From Gemmatimonas sp. (GTDB taxonomy: Bacteria > Gemmatimonadota > Gemmatimonadetes > Gemmatimonadales > Gemmatimonadaceae), in NCBI GenBank assembly GCA_025361705.1, contig JANYJW010000056.1:1-64000 (forward strand): a DNA stretch of 64,000 nt, in the 5' to 3' direction. Below, in pieces: positions 47,018 to 56,600 of this stretch. Made by a program: the position numbers and the translations under genes. Below the pieces are notes generated by a model that was not told where the DNA came from, did not search any database, and worked only from the letters and a program-made list of their open reading frames with translations. Every line of letters begins with the position of its first letter. The stretch's first letter is position 1.

Positions 47018-47740
47018 ATGGCCAAGATGACGCTGGATCAACTGGTGGAGCAGCTGAAGGCGGCGCACGGCGACGCGTTGGCGGCGGTGGTGCTCTACGG
47101 CTCAGCCGCGCGGCACCAGGGCCCTCCGACGGGCGCGCTGGACGTGCTGGTTGTGGTGCGCACACTTGCGGATGACGCGCTGCGCGCCGCCGGTGCGGCA
47201 ACGCGCTCGTGGATGGAAGCGGGGCATCCCGCGCCGCTGACGCTGACGTCGGCCGAGTGGGCGTCGAGCGCCGACATCTTTGCCATCGAGTACGCGGACT
47301 TGCTGTCAGCGCATCGCGTGCTGCACGGGGCATTGGTCACCGAGGGGATCGCGGTGCACCAGCACGACCTGCGGCTGCAGCTTGAGCGTGAGGTGATGGG
47401 CAAGGTGCTGCAGCTGCGCCGCGCGATGCAGGCGCACCACGGTGACGGCAAGGCGCAGCGCCTGCTGCTTGAGGCGGCGCGCGGCGGGATCTTTGCCCTG
47501 TTCCGCGCGACGCTGCGACTGACGGATGGCGTTGCCGAGGCGCACGGCGACAGCGAGGTGGTGGCGCGGGCGGTGTCGGCGAAGGCGGGTTTTGATGCCG
47601 TGCCGTTCGTGGCGCTGGTTGCGCACACGCGCGGGACGGTGAAGATCAGTGATCGCGAGGCGGCCGGCGTGCTGCGCGGGTGCCATGATGGGCTGGCGGC
47701 GCTGGCGGGGTGGATGGACAAGATGGCGGTGGACGACTAG
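47018..47740 (+). CDS. Nucleotidyltransferase-fold protein between TPM and LemA genes
   Basis: A protein of 240 residues. VVLYGSAARHQGPPTGALDV resembles the Pol-beta nucleotidyltransferase GS-x-DxD motif, but the second aspartate is missing (LDVLVVV), so catalysis is doubtful. The rest is helical, like kanamycin-nucleotidyltransferase C-terminal bundles. It starts one base after the TPM gene stop, so the genes are coupled. Function unknown; the constant neighbourhood suggests a role with TPM and LemA. Confidence 0.75.
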   Translation: MAKMTLDQLVEQLKAAHGDALAAVVLYGSAARHQGPPTGALDVLVVVRTLADDALRAAGAATRSWMEAGHPAPLTLTSAEWASSADIFAIEYADLLSAHRVLHGALVTEGIAVHQHDLRLQLEREVMGKVLQLRRAMQAHHGDGKAQRLLLEAARGGIFALFRATLRLTDGVAEAHGDSEVVARAVSAKAGFDAVPFVALVAHTRGTVKISDREAAGVLRGCHDGLAALAGWMDKMAVDD

Positions 47741-47748
47741 GTGGGTTT

Positions 47749-47838
47749 TGGCAGATGGCAGATGGCAGATGGCAGATGGCAGATGGCAGATGGCAGATGG
47801 CAGATGGCAGATGGCAGATGGCAGATGGCAGATGGCAG
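47749..47838. repeat. TGGCAGA heptamer array, 12 exact copies plus a partial
   Basis: Twelve perfect head-to-tail copies of TGGCAGA (47749-47832) are followed by TGGCAG. The array fills the gap between the nucleotidyltransferase-like gene and lemA. The same heptamer occurs singly at 15043-15082 and near 59473. Confidence 0.97.
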
Positions 47839-47867
47839 GTCCCCTTTCCTTACGGAGTGAAAATCAG

Positions 47868-48434
47868 ATGCGACGTCGCGGTTTGTTCCTCTTGCTGCCG
47901 CTTATGCTGGCGGGTTGCGGGTACAACACCATCCAGAGCTACGACGAAGCGGCCGCGAAGGCCAAGCAGGATATCGAGGTGCAGCTGCAGCGCCGAGCCG
48001 ATCTGGTGCCGAACCTGGTGAATACGGTCAAGGGCTTTGCGCAGCAGGAGCAGGACGTGTTTGTGAAGGTCACCGAAGCCCGCGCTGGGCTCACGGGCGC
48101 CATCAAGGGTGGCAAGATGGCCGAGATGGCCGATGCCAACCAGCAGCTCACGGGCGCGCTGAGCCGGATGATGGTGACGGTGGAGGCGTATCCGCAGCTG
48201 AAGAGCGACAAGAACTTCCTGCAGCTGCAGGATGAGCTGACGGGGACGGAGAACCGGATTGCGGTGTCGCGGAAGGACTACAACGAGATGGTGGGGACGT
48301 ACAACGCGTACATCCGCAAGTTCCCGCAGGTGCTCACGGCGAAGGTGACCGGCGCGAAGGCGCGCGAGTACTTCGAGGTGTCGAACGCGGCGGCGCGTGA
48401 GGCGCCGACGGTGGACTTCAACAAGAAGCCGTAG
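47868..48434 (+). CDS. lemA: LemA-family lipoprotein
   Basis: A protein of 188 residues with lipobox LMLAGC. The LemA core follows: YNTIQSYDEAAAKAKQDIEV, LVPNLVNTVKGFAQQEQDVF, ENRIAVSRKDYNEMVGTYNA and a C-terminal YFEVS. LemA proteins form an elongated helical bundle at the cell envelope with unknown function. The ATG at 47868 is the natural start; an upstream opening through the TGGCAGA array stays in frame, but only because the repeat has no stop. Confidence 0.93.
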   Translation: MRRRGLFLLLPLMLAGCGYNTIQSYDEAAAKAKQDIEVQLQRRADLVPNLVNTVKGFAQQEQDVFVKVTEARAGLTGAIKGGKMAEMADANQQLTGALSRMMVTVEAYPQLKSDKNFLQLQDELTGTENRIAVSRKDYNEMVGTYNAYIRKFPQVLTAKVTGAKAREYFEVSNAAAREAPTVDFNKKP

Positions 48435-48452
48435 CGTTGTGATCGTGCAGGG

Positions 48453-48488
48453 ACGAAGGGCCGCTTCGGACACGAGGCGGCCCTTCGT
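48453..48488 (+). terminator. Terminator hairpin after lemA
   Basis: A perfect 12-base stem ACGAAGGGCCGC / GCGGCCCTTCGT lies 18 bases after the lemA stop, followed by GGTTCTTCG with a weak T-run. Confidence 0.6.
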
Positions 48489-48585
48489 GGTTCTTCGCTC
48501 ACGTCCGTCGTGGTGCCTGGCGTGATTCGGGTTGTATTCGGTATCTCAATTGTCCCCCTCGCCCGGGTGTGGTTAGGTTCCTCGG

Positions 48586-49554
48586 ATGCCACGCCGTTGG
48601 ACCATCATGATCGTGCCGCACGGCACGTCGTCACCCCGGAGCTACGAGCTCGGGGAGCGCGGACTGCGCGTGGGGCTCGGCGCGGCGGCGGTGCTGGCAC
48701 TCCTGGTGGTGTTTGCGGCGGCGGTGCTGTTCACGCCGTGGGCAACGCCGTCGGCGCGGCTGGCGGCCCGAGAAAACGGGCGGCTCAAGGCCGAACTTGC
48801 CAGCATCGACGTGCGGTTGCGGACCCTGATCGACACGATTGCGAGCATCGAGCATCAGGATAAGCGGATTCGCACGCTTGCGGGCATTGACCCGGATACC
48901 ACGGGTGACGTGGCGGCCAAGGAGGTCTCGGGGCTTGGTGCGGGGACGGCAGCCACGGCGCTGCCCGCATTGCCAGGGACGGCTGCCACGCCGCAACGGT
49001 TTGCCAGCAAGCCGTTTCTGGGGCGGCTCGGATTTGGCGGGGCGCGTCCCGATCTTGACCGGATGATTCGCCGGGCCACCGAGCTGTCAGCGAGCTTCCG
49101 CGCGGTGAGCGACACGCTGTCGCGCAACGTGGAGCGCATGGCCAACCTGCCGTCGATCATGCCGACGCAGGGGTGGCTGACAAGCCAGTTCTCGCGCAGC
49201 CGCTTTCATCCGATCCTGCACACGTCGCGGGCGCATGAGGGCGTCGACGTGGTGGCGCCGATGGGATCGCCGATTGTCGCGCCGGCGGCGGGCCGGGTGA
49301 TCTTTGTGGGCCGTGAGAGCGGCTACGGGCTGATGGTGCAGATCGACCACGGCAACGGTCTGGTGTCGACGTACGCCCACGCGTCGCGGCTGGTGGCGAC
49401 GGTTGGACTGCACGTCACCCGCGGCCAGCTGATTGCCTTTGTGGGGAACAGCGGGCTCAGCACAGGACCGCACCTGCACTACGAGATCAGCCTGCACGGC
49501 AAGCCGGTGGATCCACTGACGTTCGTGATGCCGGCGGGGAAGATCACGGATTGA
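48586..49554 (+). CDS. M23-family (LytM) murein peptidase with coiled-coil domain
   Basis: A protein of 322 residues. One transmembrane helix (VLALLVVFAAAVLF, about 35-52) precedes a coiled-coil region (about 60-105) and a C-terminal LytM domain with HEGVD and HLHYE, the zinc ligands. This is the layout of cell-wall hydrolases or of their activators. Both zinc histidine motifs are complete, so it is probably an active glycyl-type endopeptidase. It is preceded by a terminator and followed by a hairpin, so it is a single-gene unit. Confidence 0.92.
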   Translation: MPRRWTIMIVPHGTSSPRSYELGERGLRVGLGAAAVLALLVVFAAAVLFTPWATPSARLAARENGRLKAELASIDVRLRTLIDTIASIEHQDKRIRTLAGIDPDTTGDVAAKEVSGLGAGTAATALPALPGTAATPQRFASKPFLGRLGFGGARPDLDRMIRRATELSASFRAVSDTLSRNVERMANLPSIMPTQGWLTSQFSRSRFHPILHTSRAHEGVDVVAPMGSPIVAPAAGRVIFVGRESGYGLMVQIDHGNGLVSTYAHASRLVATVGLHVTRGQLIAFVGNSGLSTGPHLHYEISLHGKPVDPLTFVMPAGKITD

Positions 49555-49578
49555 GACGGGAGTGACGTCCCATTGAGC

Positions 49579-49614
49579 AACGGACAACGAGTGATCAGAT
49601 CACCGTTGTCCGTT
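49579..49614 (+). terminator. Terminator hairpin after the M23 peptidase gene
   Basis: A perfect 11-base stem AACGGACAACG / CGTTGTCCGTT with an inner GTGA / TCAC pairing, followed by TGTTGT on the plus strand. Confidence 0.65.
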
Positions 49615-49640
49615 TGTTGTCTCCCATGGTCCGCCGCTGC

Positions 49641-49710
49641 GCTCATGTCGCTGCGCTCACGTCGCGGCGCTCACGTCGTTGCGCTCACGTCGCGGCGCTC
49701 ACGTCGCGGC
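49641..49710. repeat. 14-bp tandem repeat (GCTCACGTCGCGGC), five copies, reaching into metG
   Basis: Five head-to-tail units, GCTCATGTCGCTGC then GCTCACGTCG(C/T)(G/T)GC four times. The last unit overlaps the metG stop codon and final codons (49699-49710). Confidence 0.9.
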
Positions 49711-51261
49711 GGGCGGCGTCTCGGGTTTTGGGAAGAGCGGCACGCCCTTGGTCACCTTCCATCCGCTGACATCGATGGCGTGGTCGAGGCGCACGGTGGT
49801 GACGTCGCCGCTGCCACCGAGCTGCGCCCAGAGCGCCTGCATCTTGTGCGGCATGACCGGGGCCAGCCACGCGGCGAGGTGCGCCAGGGAGGCGGTCAGC
49901 GTGCGCAGCACCTCGTCGAGCGCTGCGGCATTGGCGGGGTCCTTGGCGAGCACCCATGGCTGCGTGCGCTGGATGTACTCGTTGGTGCGCCGGGCGATGT
50001 CCATGAGGGCCGCGATGGCCTCGTGGGGGCGGTGGCGGCGCGCGCCATCCACGGCCGCGCGGGCGAGCGCGAGCGCGTCGCGATGCGCCGTGAACAGCGC
50101 CTCCTCGGGAGCGCCCGACGGGACGACGCCGGCGCGGTACTTCTCGATCATGGCGATGGAGCGGCTGCCGAGGTTGCCGAGGGTGTTGGCGAGGTCGGAG
50201 TTGTAGACCTCCTCGAAGCGCTCCCACGAGAAGTTGCCGTCGCCGTCGAAGGGCACGTCACGCAGCAGGTAATAGCGGAACGCGTCGACGCCGTAGCGGT
50301 CGATGGCCTCGGCGAGCGCGAGCTTGACGCCTGCTGACTTGGAGAAGCGTTCGCCGCCCAGCGAAATGAAGCCGTGCGCCCAGACTTGCGCGGGAAGCGG
50401 CTCGCCGGCGGCCATGAGCATGGCCGGCCAGATGACGGCATGAAAGCGCGTGATGTCCTTGCCGATGACGTGCAGGTCGGCGGGCCAGGCGGCCTTCTCG
50501 CTGAAGCCGGGGAAGCAACGCGCCGTCCAATAGTTGGGGAGCGCATCGAACCAGACATAGGTCGTCTGGACGTCACCATTGGACAGCGGGCGAGGGAAGG
50601 GGACGCCCCAGTCAAAGCGCGAACGGCTGGCGGAAATGTCGTCGAGCCCCTGTTCGAGGAGCTGGAGGATCTCGTTGCGCCGGCTTTCCGGTTCGAGAAA
50701 CCCGGGATTGGCGGCGAAGAGCGCCTTGAGTGGCGCCGTGTATGCGGAGAGGCGGAAGAACCAGTTGTGCTCGGTGACTTCCTCGAGGGTGCGCGTGGGG
50801 TGCACGGTGCACTTGCCGTCGACGATGTCGGCGCCCTGCTTGAAGCTCTCGCAGCCGACGCAGTACATGCCGGTGTACGAGCGCTCGTAGAAATTGCGCC
50901 GGCCGTCGGGGAGCGCGGCATCGGCGGCGAAGATCTGCTCAATGAGCCGCGTGACGGCGGCCTTGTGTTCGGGCGCCGTGGTGCGGATGAACTGGTCGTA
51001 AGAAATGCCGAGCAACTTCCACATTGCCTGGAACTGCACGGCGATGTCGTCGACGAACTGCTGCGGCGGAACGCCCTGCTGCTCCGCGGTCTGCGCCACC
51101 TTCTGTCCGTGCTCGTCCATGCCGATGAGCAAATGGACGTCATACCCGAACTGGCGATGGAACCGGGCCATGGTGTCGGCGCCGATTTTCTCGAGCGCGT
51201 GCCCCAGATGCGGCTCGCCGTTGGCGTAGTCGATGGCGGTGGTCAGGAAGAAGCGCGGCAC
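49699..51261 (-). CDS. metG: Methionyl-tRNA synthetase
   Basis: A protein of 520 residues. HLGH at 18-21 is the HIGH motif and FSKSAG at 306-311 is the KMSKS motif. A knuckle with CVGC lies in the connective insert. It joins methionine to tRNA-Met in the cytoplasm. There is no C-terminal EMAP-II dimerisation domain, so it is the short form. The last codons and stop lie in a 14-bp tandem repeat that continues past the gene, so the C-terminus has probably been altered by repeat growth. It is the last gene of a dnaE-accA-ricT-metG operon; its start is four bases from the ricT stop. Confidence 0.96.
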   Translation of the reverse strand: MPRFFLTTAIDYANGEPHLGHALEKIGADTMARFHRQFGYDVHLLIGMDEHGQKVAQTAEQQGVPPQQFVDDIAVQFQAMWKLLGISYDQFIRTTAPEHKAAVTRLIEQIFAADAALPDGRRNFYERSYTGMYCVGCESFKQGADIVDGKCTVHPTRTLEEVTEHNWFFRLSAYTAPLKALFAANPGFLEPESRRNEILQLLEQGLDDISASRSRFDWGVPFPRPLSNGDVQTTYVWFDALPNYWTARCFPGFSEKAAWPADLHVIGKDITRFHAVIWPAMLMAAGEPLPAQVWAHGFISLGGERFSKSAGVKLALAEAIDRYGVDAFRYYLLRDVPFDGDGNFSWERFEEVYNSDLANTLGNLGSRSIAMIEKYRAGVVPSGAPEEALFTAHRDALALARAAVDGARRHRPHEAIAALMDIARRTNEYIQRTQPWVLAKDPANAAALDEVLRTLTASLAHLAAWLAPVMPHKMQALWAQLGGSGDVTTVRLDHAIDVSGWKVTKGVPLFPKPETPPAAT

Positions 51262-51264
51262 TGG

Positions 51265-52698
51265 TCAGTCGTCCGTGTTCGAGGGCGGCGCGTCGGCGCC
51301 GTCGGTGGTGCCGGGGTGTTGGCCGTCGCCGCGATGGCGCCGACCGCCGCGCCGACCGCGCCGACGCCGGCCGCGTCGGTGCTCACCGTCTGCGGATGCG
51401 GTGTCGGGGGAGTGCGTGGCGTCCAGCGGTGCAGGAGATGCGGGCGGCGGCGCTGGTTCCACCGGCATTTCCCGTGGGGTTGAGGTCGCCGCCGGCGCGG
51501 GAGGCGCCGAGCGTGCGGGGCGCGATTCGTGACGCGGGTGTTGCTCGTGGCTGGTGGGCCGACGCGAATCGCGATCTTTGTCAGGAGTCTGCGCTGCGAG
51601 CGGTTCGCCGCGCGGGTCGCCGCGCGGTTCGCCGCGTGGCTCGGTGCGCGGGTCGGGCCGGCGCTCGGTGCGCGCATCGGTGCGCGCGGGTGGTGCGGAT
51701 TCAGCGCGTGCATCGCGGCGCGGCTCGCGCGCCTTGTGGCCCTCGCGGCCCGGGGGCGCGCTGCGGGTGCGCTGCGGCGCCACGGCCTGCGCAGGGGGCG
51801 TGGCGCGTTCCTCGCCCTCCTCGGCATGCTCGTCGTCACGGGCTTCGTCGTCGACGGGCATGGTCTCGCCGGCGAGTTCCCGGCGGAACTGGGCGAGTGG
51901 GATGGTGCGCACGTCGCCCGCCGGGTTCCGCAGGGTGACGAGGTCGCGGAAGATGTCTGTGCCGTCGACCTTTTCTTCTCCCTCGAGCGTCTGGACGATC
52001 TTGCCCTGCTTGGGGAAGCGCTTGCGCGCCGCGACGTAGAACTCGTGCTCATAGCGCAGGCAGCACATCAGGCGGCCACACGCGCCGGAGATCTGTGTGG
52101 GGGTGATGGTGGAGAGCCGCTGTTCCTTGGCGAGCGATGTCTTGACGGGGAGGAGTTCGGGGAGCCAGGACGACGAGCAGAGCTGTCGTCCGCAGTGCCC
52201 GACGCCGTCGAGGCGTCTGGCCTCATCGCGCGGCCCGATGTGCCACATCTGCACGCGGACGCCAAAATGCCCCTCGAGCTGCCGGACGAGGGTGCGAAAG
52301 TCGACGCGCTCCTCGGCGGTGAAGTAGAACGTGAGCCGGCGGCGGTCCCACTGCCACTCGGCGTCGGAAATCTTCATCTGCAGGGTGAGGGCGCGCACCT
52401 TTTGCACGGCAAAGCGTCGGGCCTGCTCCTCGTCGGTGCGCAGGACCCCGGCCTTGGTGATATCGTCGGTGGCAGCCAGGCGCAGAGCGGTGCGCAGCGG
52501 TTCGCGCTGCTCCTTGCCGTGGGTGGTGCCGGCGCGGCGGCGTTCGGCGAGTTCGCCCGTGGCGTGGACGTGGCCGAGGTCTTCGCCGCGTTCGACTTCG
52601 ACGATGATGGCCGCGTGCACCGGCGGCGGCGCCTCGAACGTCCAGCGGAAGAACTCGCGGCGGTTGCCCTTGAACGCGACTTCGATGAGATGGTCCAC
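51265..52698 (-). CDS. ricT: RicT/YaaT-type PSP1-domain protein with a long disordered tail
   Basis: A protein of about 477 residues. The first 270 form the PSP1/RicT domain (VEVERGEDLG, GHFGVRVQMWHIGPRDEARR). Cysteines in HCGRQLC, ACGRLMCCLRYE match the iron-sulphur cluster-binding cysteines of RicT in the Firmicutes RicAFT complex, which tunes mRNA maturation with RNase Y. The last 200 residues are low-complexity Arg/Pro/Glu/Ala sequence (RTEPRGEPRGDPRGEP, RRGRRRRGRRGGRRHRGD), similar to disordered RNA-binding tails of RNase E. GTG 52698 starts two bases from the accA stop; a longer opening inside accA is unlikely. Confidence 0.88.
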   Translation of the reverse strand: MDHLIEVAFKGNRREFFRWTFEAPPPVHAAIIVEVERGEDLGHVHATGELAERRRAGTTHGKEQREPLRTALRLAATDDITKAGVLRTDEEQARRFAVQKVRALTLQMKISDAEWQWDRRRLTFYFTAEERVDFRTLVRQLEGHFGVRVQMWHIGPRDEARRLDGVGHCGRQLCSSSWLPELLPVKTSLAKEQRLSTITPTQISGACGRLMCCLRYEHEFYVAARKRFPKQGKIVQTLEGEEKVDGTDIFRDLVTLRNPAGDVRTIPLAQFRRELAGETMPVDDEARDDEHAEEGEERATPPAQAVAPQRTRSAPPGREGHKAREPRRDARAESAPPARTDARTERRPDPRTEPRGEPRGDPRGEPLAAQTPDKDRDSRRPTSHEQHPRHESRPARSAPPAPAATSTPREMPVEPAPPPASPAPLDATHSPDTASADGEHRRGRRRRGRRGGRRHRGDGQHPGTTDGADAPPSNTDD

Positions 52699-52699
52699 C

Positions 52700-53665
52700 C
52701 TACTCCCCGAACTGGCCCATCTTGAGGAACTTCTCGCGGCGACGCCGCACGAGCTTTTCGGGCTTGAGCTTGCGCAGCTCATCGAGGTGGTTCACGAGGG
52801 ACTCGTGCAGCGTGGCGGCGACGGCTTCGTGATTGGCGTGCGCGCCACCCTCGGGTTCGGGCAGGATCTCGTCGATGATGCCGAGTTCGAGGAGGTCGGG
52901 CGCGGTGATGCGTAGGGCACTCGCCGCGCGTTCGCGCATTTCGGGGCTCTTGCCGTCCTTCCACAAAATGGCGGCGCAGCCTTCGACCGTGATCACGGAG
53001 TAGACCGAATGCTCGAACATCATCACGCGGTCAGCGACGCCGAGGGCGAGCGCGCCGCCCGAGCCGCCCTCGCCGATGACGGTGGCGATGATGGGCACCT
53101 TGAGTTCGCTCATCGAGAACAGGTTGCGCGCGATGGCCTCGGACTGCCCGCGCTCTTCGGCGCCCAGTCCGGCCCACGCGCCCGGGGTGTCGATGAAGGT
53201 GAGGACGGGGACGTGGAACTTTTCGGCCAGCCGCATCAGGCGCAGGGCCTTGCGATAGCCCTCGGGGTGGGGCATGCCGAAGTTGCGGTGGATGTTCTCC
53301 TTGGTGTCGCGCCCGCGTTGGTGGCCGATGATCATCACGGTTTCGCCGTCGAGGCGAGCCCAGCCGCCCACGATGGCAGCGTCGTCACGGAACAGCCGGT
53401 CGCCGTGCAGTTCGATGAAGTCGGTGAACACCAGGCGGACGTAGTCGAGCGTGAAGGGGCGGCGCGAGTTGCGCGCCACCTGCACCTTCTGCACGGGCGT
53501 GAGGTTGCGGTAGACGTCGCGCCGCATCTCGGAGAGCTTGAGCTCGAGCGGCGCGAGTTCTGCGGTAATGTTGATGCTCTGCTCTTCGGTGCTGCGTCGC
53601 ATCTCTTCGATCTGGCGTTCCAGTTCGATGATGGGTTTTTCGAACTCCAGGGCCGATGTTCCCAT
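52700..53665 (-). CDS. accA: Acetyl-CoA carboxylase carboxyltransferase subunit alpha
   Basis: A protein of 321 residues. The carboxyltransferase alpha motifs are present: ERQIEEMRR coiled coil, ARNSRRPFTLDYV, FDDAAIVGG-like, IGHQRGRDTKENIHRNFGMP and the oxyanion loops VIGEGGSGGALALGVAD. It transfers carboxyl from biotin to acetyl-CoA with AccD. The ATG at 53665 is one base after the dnaE stop. It lies in the dnaE-accA-ricT-metG operon; accA next to dnaE is a common arrangement. Confidence 0.97.
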   Translation of the reverse strand: MGTSALEFEKPIIELERQIEEMRRSTEEQSINITAELAPLELKLSEMRRDVYRNLTPVQKVQVARNSRRPFTLDYVRLVFTDFIELHGDRLFRDDAAIVGGWARLDGETVMIIGHQRGRDTKENIHRNFGMPHPEGYRKALRLMRLAEKFHVPVLTFIDTPGAWAGLGAEERGQSEAIARNLFSMSELKVPIIATVIGEGGSGGALALGVADRVMMFEHSVYSVITVEGCAAILWKDGKSPEMRERAASALRITAPDLLELGIIDEILPEPEGGAHANHEAVAATLHESLVNHLDELRKLKPEKLVRRRREKFLKMGQFGE

Positions 53666-53666
53666 G

Positions 53667-56600
53667 TCAGCTCCCGCGCACCAGGCGCACGCGCTCCTCA
53701 CCAAGGAGCGCCCGTAGTTCCAGCAGTGAGGTGCCCGTGGTCGAGATGGTCAGCGACGACGAGCGGAAACGTGAGAAGGCGCCATCGGCGCCCGTCCAAT
53801 GCAGTTCCAGCGGTGCCTGCCCAGGGTGCGAGACGGCCACGGCGCGCACATCCTGCATCACCCCGCCGTGCAGCCCGCTGCCGGCGGCCATGTGCAGCAC
53901 CACCGCAATCTGCCCTGTAGCGCGCAACTCGGCGAGCCGGGTGACGCTTTCGACGATGAACGTGGGGTTCTCCACGCCCTGGTCGCGGCGCGAGTAACTC
54001 CCCTTGATGAGCACGGGGACGTCGGTCTGCACCCGATCGCCGATGGCGGCCCACGCCTCGGGGAAGACGAGCACTTCGCCGGCGCCGGAGAAGTCCTCGA
54101 CGGCAAGGCGTGCGAACTCGGCGCCCGACTTCTTGCTCAGTTGGCGTCGAATGGCGGTGACCACGCACCCGATGGAGACAGGCTTCTCGGTCCACGTGCC
54201 GAGGGCGGCAATGGTGCTCGACGCCAGCAACTCGCACTCGGCGCGGAATGGTTCGAGCGGGTGCCCGGAGATATAGAAGCCGAGGATTTCCTTTTCGCGC
54301 TGCAGGCGCTCGCTTTCGCTGAGCGGCTTGAGGGTCGGGAGCGTGGGCGCCACCTGCTGCCTGGTGTCGCTGGACGCGCCGCCGAAGTCACCGAAGAGCG
54401 AGTGCTGCCCCGACGAGCGTTCCTGCTGCTGCAGGGATGCCGCCTGCATGGCGCCGTCGAGTGCGGCGGCGAGCTGGGCGCGGTGCCCGAGGCCATCGAG
54501 GGCCCCGGCGTAGCAGAGGGCCTCGAGCACGCGCTTGTTGCAGCTGCGCAGGTCGACGCGGTCGCACAATTCGTAGAGCGTGGTGACGGGTTTGTCCGCA
54601 CGCGCGGCGATGATCGTGTCGATGGCGGAGCGGCCGACGTTGCGGACGGCACCGAGGCCGAAGCGGATGCGCTGTTCGCCGACGACCGTGAACTTGTAGC
54701 CCGACTCGTTGACGTCAGGCGGAAGGATCTGGAGCCCGAGGTCGCGTGCCTCGTTGATGTACTGCACCACCTTGTCGGTGAAGCCGATGTTCGCCGAGAG
54801 CAGCGCGGCCATGAACTCGGCCGGGTAGTGCGCCTTGAGGTACGCCGTCTGGAACGACAGGACGGAGTACGCCACCGAGTGCGATTTGTTGAAGCCGTAG
54901 CGGCCGAATGTCTCGATCTGCCCGCCGAGTTCCTCGATAATGCGTTTGTCGTAGCCGCGCGCGATGGCCTTGGTGACGAACTTGCCGATCTCCTTCTTGA
55001 TGAGCTCGGCGTCCTTCTTGCCGACGGCCTTGCGCAGCACGTCGGCTTCGGCCAGCGAGATGCCGGCGAGCCGCTGGGCGATACGCATCACCTGTTCCTG
55101 GTAGGTGATGACGCCGTAGGTGGGGGCGAGAATTTCTTCGAGCTCGGGGAGTGCGTACGAGACGGGTTCCTCGCCCTTCTTGCGGCGCTGGTAGACCTTG
55201 TGCATGCCGGCGTCGAGCGGGCCGGGGCGCATGAGCGCGTTGGACGCGACGAGGTCGTCGAAGCGGTCGGCGCGCATGCCACGCACCATGTCGGTGGCGA
55301 GCGGTGATTCGAACTGGAAGACGCCGGCCGTGCGTCCCGCGCGGAGCATGCGGTAGGTGGCCTCGTCGTCGTACGGGATGGCGTCGAGGTCGATGGACTC
55401 GCCGCGGCGCTGCTTGATGGAGACGAGCGCGTCGTGGATGACGGTGAGCGTCGTGAGGCCGAGGAAATCCATCTTCAACATGCCGGCGTGCTCGAGCATG
55501 TTCATGTCGTACTGCGTCACGACCACGCGCTCGTCGCTGCCCGACCCCGAGCCCTTGGACTCCTGCGTGCAGACCGGCACGTACTCGTCGAGCGGGCCCG
55601 GGGCGATGACAATGCCGGCGGCGTGGATGCCGGCGTGGCGCGAGAGCCCTTCGAGGGCGATGGCGAAGTCGAACAGCTGGGCGTGGCGCTCGTCCTGCTC
55701 GTAGAGCTTACGGACTTCGGAGACCTTGGCGATGGCCTCCTTGACGGTCAGTGAGTAATTGGCCGCGTTGGGAATGAGCTTGGCGATCGCGTCCGTCTCG
55801 CCGGGCGAGAAGCCGAGGACGCGCCCGACGTCCTTGATGGCGGCGCGGCTCTTGAGCGTCCCGAAGGTGATGATCTGCCCCACCGAGTCGCGGCCATACT
55901 TGTCCCGCACGTAGTCGATGACCTCGCCGCGGCGCTCTTCGCAGAAGTCGACGTCGATGTCGGGCATCGACACGCGCTCGGGATTCAGGAAGCGCTCGAA
56001 AAGGAGGTCGTACTTGAGCGGGCAGACGTCGGTGATCTTCAGCGAATACGCGACGATCGACCCGGCCGCCGAGCCGCGTCCGGGGCCCACCGGAATGCCG
56101 CGGTCGCGCGCCGCCTGGATGAAGTCAGCGACGATGAGGAAGTAGCCGGCGTAGCCCGTCTTGGTAATGACGTCGAGTTCGTAGTCGAGCCGCTCGCGCA
56201 CCTCGCGCGGCATCGGATTGCCGTAGCGGACCACGGCGCCATCGGTCGCCAGCTGGATGAGGAGCTGGTTTTCCGTCTTGACGCCTGCCGGCAACGGGAA
56301 CGACGGCACGTGGTACTTCTTGCCGAACTGCACATCCACCTGATCGGCGATCTTCAGCGTGTTTTCGAGGACGTCGGGGCGGCTGTCGAAGTGGGCGCGG
56401 ATCTCGGGAGCACTCTTGAAGAAGAGCCCGCGGTCGTAGCGCATGCGGTCGGCATCGGTGCGGTCCTTCTTGAGGCCAATGCAGAGCAGGACGTCGTGCG
56501 CATCGTGGTCCTCGGCGCGCAGGAAGTGCGCATCGTTGGTGGCGATGACCGGGAGGTTCAGCGTGCCGGCAAGCGAGAAGACGCGCTCGTTGAGGATGGT

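Noticed and set aside
47749-47838. TGGCAGA array as a CRISPR array
   Set aside because: The units are contiguous heptamers with no spacers, and no cas genes are present.
47649-47867. An in-frame extension of LemA through the repeat array
   Set aside because: The lipobox signal peptide of LemA begins at 47868; upstream codons overlap the preceding gene and the repeat, and have no signal or domain.
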